From Bradyrhizobium altum (lineage in GTDB: Bacteria; Pseudomonadota; Alphaproteobacteria; Rhizobiales; Xanthobacteraceae): a stretch of 64,000 nucleotides of DNA. Numbering within the stretch: position 1 is the stretch's first letter; each line of letters opens with the position of its first letter. A model generated the notes under the pieces. That model worked only from the letters and a program-made list of their open reading frames with translations, was not told the DNA's origin and did not search any database. The stretch lies in contig NZ_JACMYP010000012.1 of the NCBI RefSeq assembly GCF_020889705.1, positions 1 to 64,000 on the forward strand, read 5' to 3'. This document shows positions 61,173-64,000 of the stretch, one piece after another. Both the position numbers and the translations under genes were made by a program.

Positions 61173-62453
61173 GTGAGCGGATTTTCACGCCGGGACTTTT
61201 TGAAAGGTACGGGATCGGCCGCTGCTGCTGTGATCGCGGGGCCGGCCGCTGCGGCGATGGGGCCGGACGACAAGTTCGACCTCGTGATCAAGAGCGGCGA
61301 CGTGATCGACCCCAGCCAGTCGCTGCGCGGCAAGCGCGACGTCGGCATCCGCTGGGGCATGATTGAGGCGATCGAAGATGAGATCCCGGCCGCGCGCGCT
61401 AGCAAGACCATCAACGCATCGGGCAAGCTTGTGATGCCGGGCCTCGTCGACCTGCACTGCCACGTCTACCCCTACGGATCGGCGATCGGCATTCCCGCCG
61501 ACGAACTGGTGCAATTCCAGGGCACCACGACCGTCGTCTCGGCGGGCGATGCCGGCGTCAACAATCTCGCGGCGCTGCGGCGCTTCATCGTGGCGCAGTC
61601 GCGGACGCGGATCTATGCCTTCGTCCATATCGCCAACAACGGCCTGTCGGCCTTTCCGGTGGCCGAGCTCTACAACATCGACAACGCCCAGGTCGAAGCC
61701 TGCGCCATGGCGCTCGCCGAGAACCCGGACTTCCTGATCGGGGTCAAGGTGCGGATGTCGGAGAACGTCATCTTCAAGCATGGCATCGAGCCGCTGAAGC
61801 GCGGCATCCAGGCCTGTGAGATGTGCGGCTGGCCGGCGCGGATGATGGTGCATATCGGCGGCGTCGAGACCAGGGAGTTGATGTCAGACATCCTCGATCT
61901 GCTGCGGCCGGGCGATATCCTCACCCATGCCTATTCCGGCGCGCCGAACATGTCCGGCGCCTTCACCAACATCGTGCAGGACGGCAAGCTGCTGCCGGCG
62001 GCGCTCGCGGCCAAGCAGCGCGGCGTGCTGTTCGACGTCGGCCATGGCGGCGGCAGCTTCGATTTCACGGTGGCCGAGATCGCGATCCCCGCCGGCTGCA
62101 CGCCCGATACGATCTCCTCCGACATCCACGTCTTCTCCGGCAATTCGCCCGGCATCCCGTTCCTGCCCAACGTGATGAGCAAGTTCCTGGCGATGGGCTC
62201 CTCGCTGGACCAGGTGGTGGCGATGGCGACCTCGGTGCCGGCGCGGATCATCAACCGCACTCCGAAGATCGGCACGCTGCAGCGCGGCGCGCCCGGCGAT
62301 GTCGCGATCATGGACCTCGTCGAGGGCCCGGTCTCCTTCGTCGACACCCGCAACAACAAGCGCGACGGCAATCTGCAACTGAAGCCGGTGCAGACCGTGG
62401 TCAACGGCGTGCCGTTCGGCCGGCCCTATCAGGCGCCGTTTTCGGTGCGGTGA
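61173..62453 (+). CDS. Tat-exported amidohydrolase/deacetylase family metallohydrolase
   Basis: A 426-aa enzyme. The Tat leader is GFSRRDFLKGTGSAAA (3-18). Metal-site pieces of the amidohydrolase barrel are visible: HCHV near residue 90, Lys in GVKVRM (possibly carbamylated) near 192, His in MMVHIGG, His in LTHAYSG, and Asp in SSDIH near 312. The family includes dihydroorotase-like and N-acyl-amino-acid deacetylase-like enzymes. The start is GTG 61173. Substrate unknown, and a periplasmic location is inferred from the leader. Confidence 0.83.
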   Translation: MSGFSRRDFLKGTGSAAAAVIAGPAAAAMGPDDKFDLVIKSGDVIDPSQSLRGKRDVGIRWGMIEAIEDEIPAARASKTINASGKLVMPGLVDLHCHVYPYGSAIGIPADELVQFQGTTTVVSAGDAGVNNLAALRRFIVAQSRTRIYAFVHIANNGLSAFPVAELYNIDNAQVEACAMALAENPDFLIGVKVRMSENVIFKHGIEPLKRGIQACEMCGWPARMMVHIGGVETRELMSDILDLLRPGDILTHAYSGAPNMSGAFTNIVQDGKLLPAALAAKQRGVLFDVGHGGGSFDFTVAEIAIPAGCTPDTISSDIHVFSGNSPGIPFLPNVMSKFLAMGSSLDQVVAMATSVPARIINRTPKIGTLQRGAPGDVAIMDLVEGPVSFVDTRNNKRDGNLQLKPVQTVVNGVPFGRPYQAPFSVR

Positions 62454-62467
62454 CTCAGTCTCACGAT

Positions 62468-62602
62468 CACCTCTCCCCACCGGGGAGAGGTCGGCGCGGA
62501 GCGCCGGGTGAGGGAGTGCCGGTCCCACGAGAGAGCGTAACCCCTCACCCGGATTGTATCTGACGATACAATCCGACCTCTCCCACAAGGGGAGAGGTGG
62601 AC
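62468..62602. repeat. Palindromic intergenic repeat (second copy of the 37-kb type)
   Basis: CCTCTCCCC-ACC-GGGGAGAGG, then GGATTGTATC-TGAC-GATACAATCC (62551-62574), then CCTCTCCCACAAGGGGAGAGG. Order and spacing match the copy at 37.1-37.3 kb. It lies between convergent genes. Confidence 0.75.
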
Positions 62603-62633
62603 CGCCAATGCCACGGCAGTCGCAACCGGGCGC

Positions 62634-63872
62634 TTACGTCCGCTTCTCCACATTGCTGCTGCGCGCGGGCACGCCGAACTCGTTGCGGCACACTTCGGCC
62701 AGCACCGCGACGCCTTCGCGGATCTGCTCGTGCGAGGGGCTGGCGAAGCAGAGGCGGAGCCGGCTGCCGGAATGCGCCTTGCTGGTCGACCATTCCGGTC
62801 CCGGATTGATCGAGACCCCGGCGGCAAGCGACGCCTGATAGAGCTTCATCGTGTCGACATGGTCGGGCAGCTTGACCCAGAGGAAGATGCCGCCCTTCGG
62901 CGCCTCGAACTCGGCCGCGGTGCCGAACTGCTCGTTCAGCGCCTCCATCAGCGTGTCGAGCTTGGCGCGCAGGCCCTTGGTCAGCCGCGGCACGTGGGTC
63001 GCAAAATGCGGCGCGCAATATTCCGAGAGCACCATCTGCTCCAGCGCGCCGGAGCCGGCGTCGGTCTTCAGCGGCAGCATCCGCGACATGATTTCCCAGG
63101 GCGCGACGATGAAGCCGACCCGCAGCGCCGGCGCGATCGACTTCGAGAACGAGCCGATATGGATCACGCCGCCATGCTTGCTCATGGCATAGATCGCCGG
63201 CGGCCGTTCGCCGTTCCAGATCAGATCGGCATAGCAATCGTCCTCGAAGATCGGCACGCCGTATTCTTTGGACAGCTTCAGCATCTCGGCGCGGCGGTTC
63301 TCGGGGAGGATCGAGCCGGTCGGGTTCTGCACGGTCGGGATGGTGTAGATGTATTTCGGGGTGATGCCGCGCCGCTTGTGATCGGCGAGCGCTGCGGCCA
63401 GCGCATCGATCCTTATGCCGTCGCCATCGAGGGGAATGCCGACCGCGTTGACGCCGAGCCGGGTCAGCCGGTTCAGCGAGCCCTGATAGGTCTCCTGCTC
63501 GATCAGCACGGTGTCGCCCTTGGCGAGCAGCGTGTGGTTGACGAGGTCGAGCGCCTGCAGCGAGCCGGAGACGATCATGATCTCGTCCGGCGTGCAGGCA
63601 ATGCCGGCATCCCGCTTCAGCTTCTCGGTAAGGAACTGGCGCAGCGGCAGATAGCCCTGCGGCCCGTGCGCGAGGTTGTAGGTCGCGAGATTCCTGCCCT
63701 CGCGCTTCAGCACGGCATTGACCGCCTCGATCAGCCCATCGACCGGGACCTGGTCGGGATCGTTGTTGCCGCCGACGAAGCTGTATTTGGCGAGTCCGGT
63801 CCACCGCGCGGCCGGCGCAGGCAGGCCGGCCGGAAGCAGCGGTGCAAAGTCGAACTGCGCTGAGGTGGACAT
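62634..63872 (-). CDS. PLP-dependent aminotransferase, class I/II (2-aminoadipate transaminase / MocR-like fold)
   Basis: A 412-aa fold-type I enzyme. The PLP lysine lies in IGSFSKSIAPALRVGF near residue 235, and NPTGSILPENRR and FEDDCYADLIW carry the usual Asn and Asp/Tyr. The group includes 2-aminoadipate and aromatic/branched-chain transaminases. I chose the ATG at 63872, because the open frame upstream has no ribosome site. It is 61 bp downstream of a gene cut by the window edge, on the same strand, so they may be co-transcribed. Confidence 0.85.
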   Translation of the reverse strand: MSTSAQFDFAPLLPAGLPAPAARWTGLAKYSFVGGNNDPDQVPVDGLIEAVNAVLKREGRNLATYNLAHGPQGYLPLRQFLTEKLKRDAGIACTPDEIMIVSGSLQALDLVNHTLLAKGDTVLIEQETYQGSLNRLTRLGVNAVGIPLDGDGIRIDALAAALADHKRRGITPKYIYTIPTVQNPTGSILPENRRAEMLKLSKEYGVPIFEDDCYADLIWNGERPPAIYAMSKHGGVIHIGSFSKSIAPALRVGFIVAPWEIMSRMLPLKTDAGSGALEQMVLSEYCAPHFATHVPRLTKGLRAKLDTLMEALNEQFGTAAEFEAPKGGIFLWVKLPDHVDTMKLYQASLAAGVSINPGPEWSTSKAHSGSRLRLCFASPSHEQIREGVAVLAEVCRNEFGVPARSSNVEKRT

Positions 63873-63933
63873 GGACGTTTCGCTCCGTGTTGTTGTCGTT
63901 GAGAAGGCCCGCCGGAGGCGGCCTTCCATGAAG

Positions 63934-64000
63934 TCAGTTCTTGCCGGTCAGCCGGATCGGGCGGCCCTGGCTGATGAATGCATAGTGCCCCGCGCCGACG
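63934..64000 (-). CDS. C-terminus of an unidentified protein, cut by window edge
   Basis: The reverse strand reads VGAGHYAFISQGRPIRLTGK then Asn and TGA at 63936-63934. A GHYAF motif near the C-terminus occurs in some alpha/beta hydrolases, where the His is catalytic, but 21 residues are too few to assign it. It is co-directional with the aminotransferase. Confidence 0.5.
   Translation of the reverse strand, partial: VGAGHYAFISQGRPIRLTGKN

Overview
The window looks like chromosomal DNA of a Bradyrhizobium-type alphaproteobacterium. Supporting signs are the high GC content, dense ATGA-overlapping operons, many catabolic and ABC uptake genes, a complete rhizobial-style C-P lyase cluster, and palindromic intergenic repeats of a kind I associate with Bradyrhizobiaceae. 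The species assignment is inference. I see no rRNA, tRNA, CRISPR array, transposase or phage gene.

Layout. 1-0.7 kb: a MocR regulator (frameshifted, cut by the left edge) divergent from a DUF983 gene. 0.8-3.6 kb: two divergent MFS transporters (Bcr/CflA-like and MHS-like). 4.1-7.5 kb: a SAM/adenylate cyclase/AAA/TPR signalling gene interrupted by an in-frame TGA. 7.5-19.2 kb: a nitrogen-compound uptake and catabolism region holding an Asp/Glu racemase, an AapJ-like binding protein, a class III aminotransferase, an RpiR regulator with a perfect palindromic operator, AapQ/AapM-like permeases, a FadR-type regulator, two tandem amidases and an orphan branched-chain-type binding protein. 19.3-19.95 kb: gene-free, with a strongly structured repeat and two palindromic repeats.

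20.0-26.4 kb: a RidA-fold protein, then a tight cassette of Tat-exported flavin amine oxidase, c-type cytochrome and exported RidA. It is followed by an exported M20 hydrolase, aspartate dehydrogenase and nicotinamidase. I read the three-gene cassette as a periplasmic amine dehydrogenase module, in which the oxidase makes an imine, the cytochrome takes electrons and RidA hydrolyses the imine. 26.5-30.6 kb: a divergent hemC, an enoyl-CoA hydratase, a Rieske oxygenase and its divergent LysR regulator.

30.6-44.5 kb: the phosphonate region. A leftward operon (hexapeptide acyltransferase, PhnM-like, DUF1045) diverges from phnC-phnD-phnE1-phnE2. phnF then diverges from phnGHIJKLMN. PhoB half-sites with 11-bp period lie in both divergent gaps, and a six-step 11-bp GTC ladder lies upstream of the phoD-type phosphatase at 58 kb. 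I therefore infer PhoB control of all three, with PhnF adding local repression.

44.5-64 kb: a PPOX-fold protein, TetR plus RND efflux pair, a small winged-helix protein beside a ~22-bp-periodic TTAACC/GGTTAA array, a three-gene catabolic operon (MaoC-like, CMD, SDR), a giant indolepyruvate ferredoxin oxidoreductase, phoD, an aldo/keto reductase, a His-rich exported peptide, a Tat amidohydrolase, a PLP aminotransferase, and the C-terminus of an unidentified gene at the right edge.
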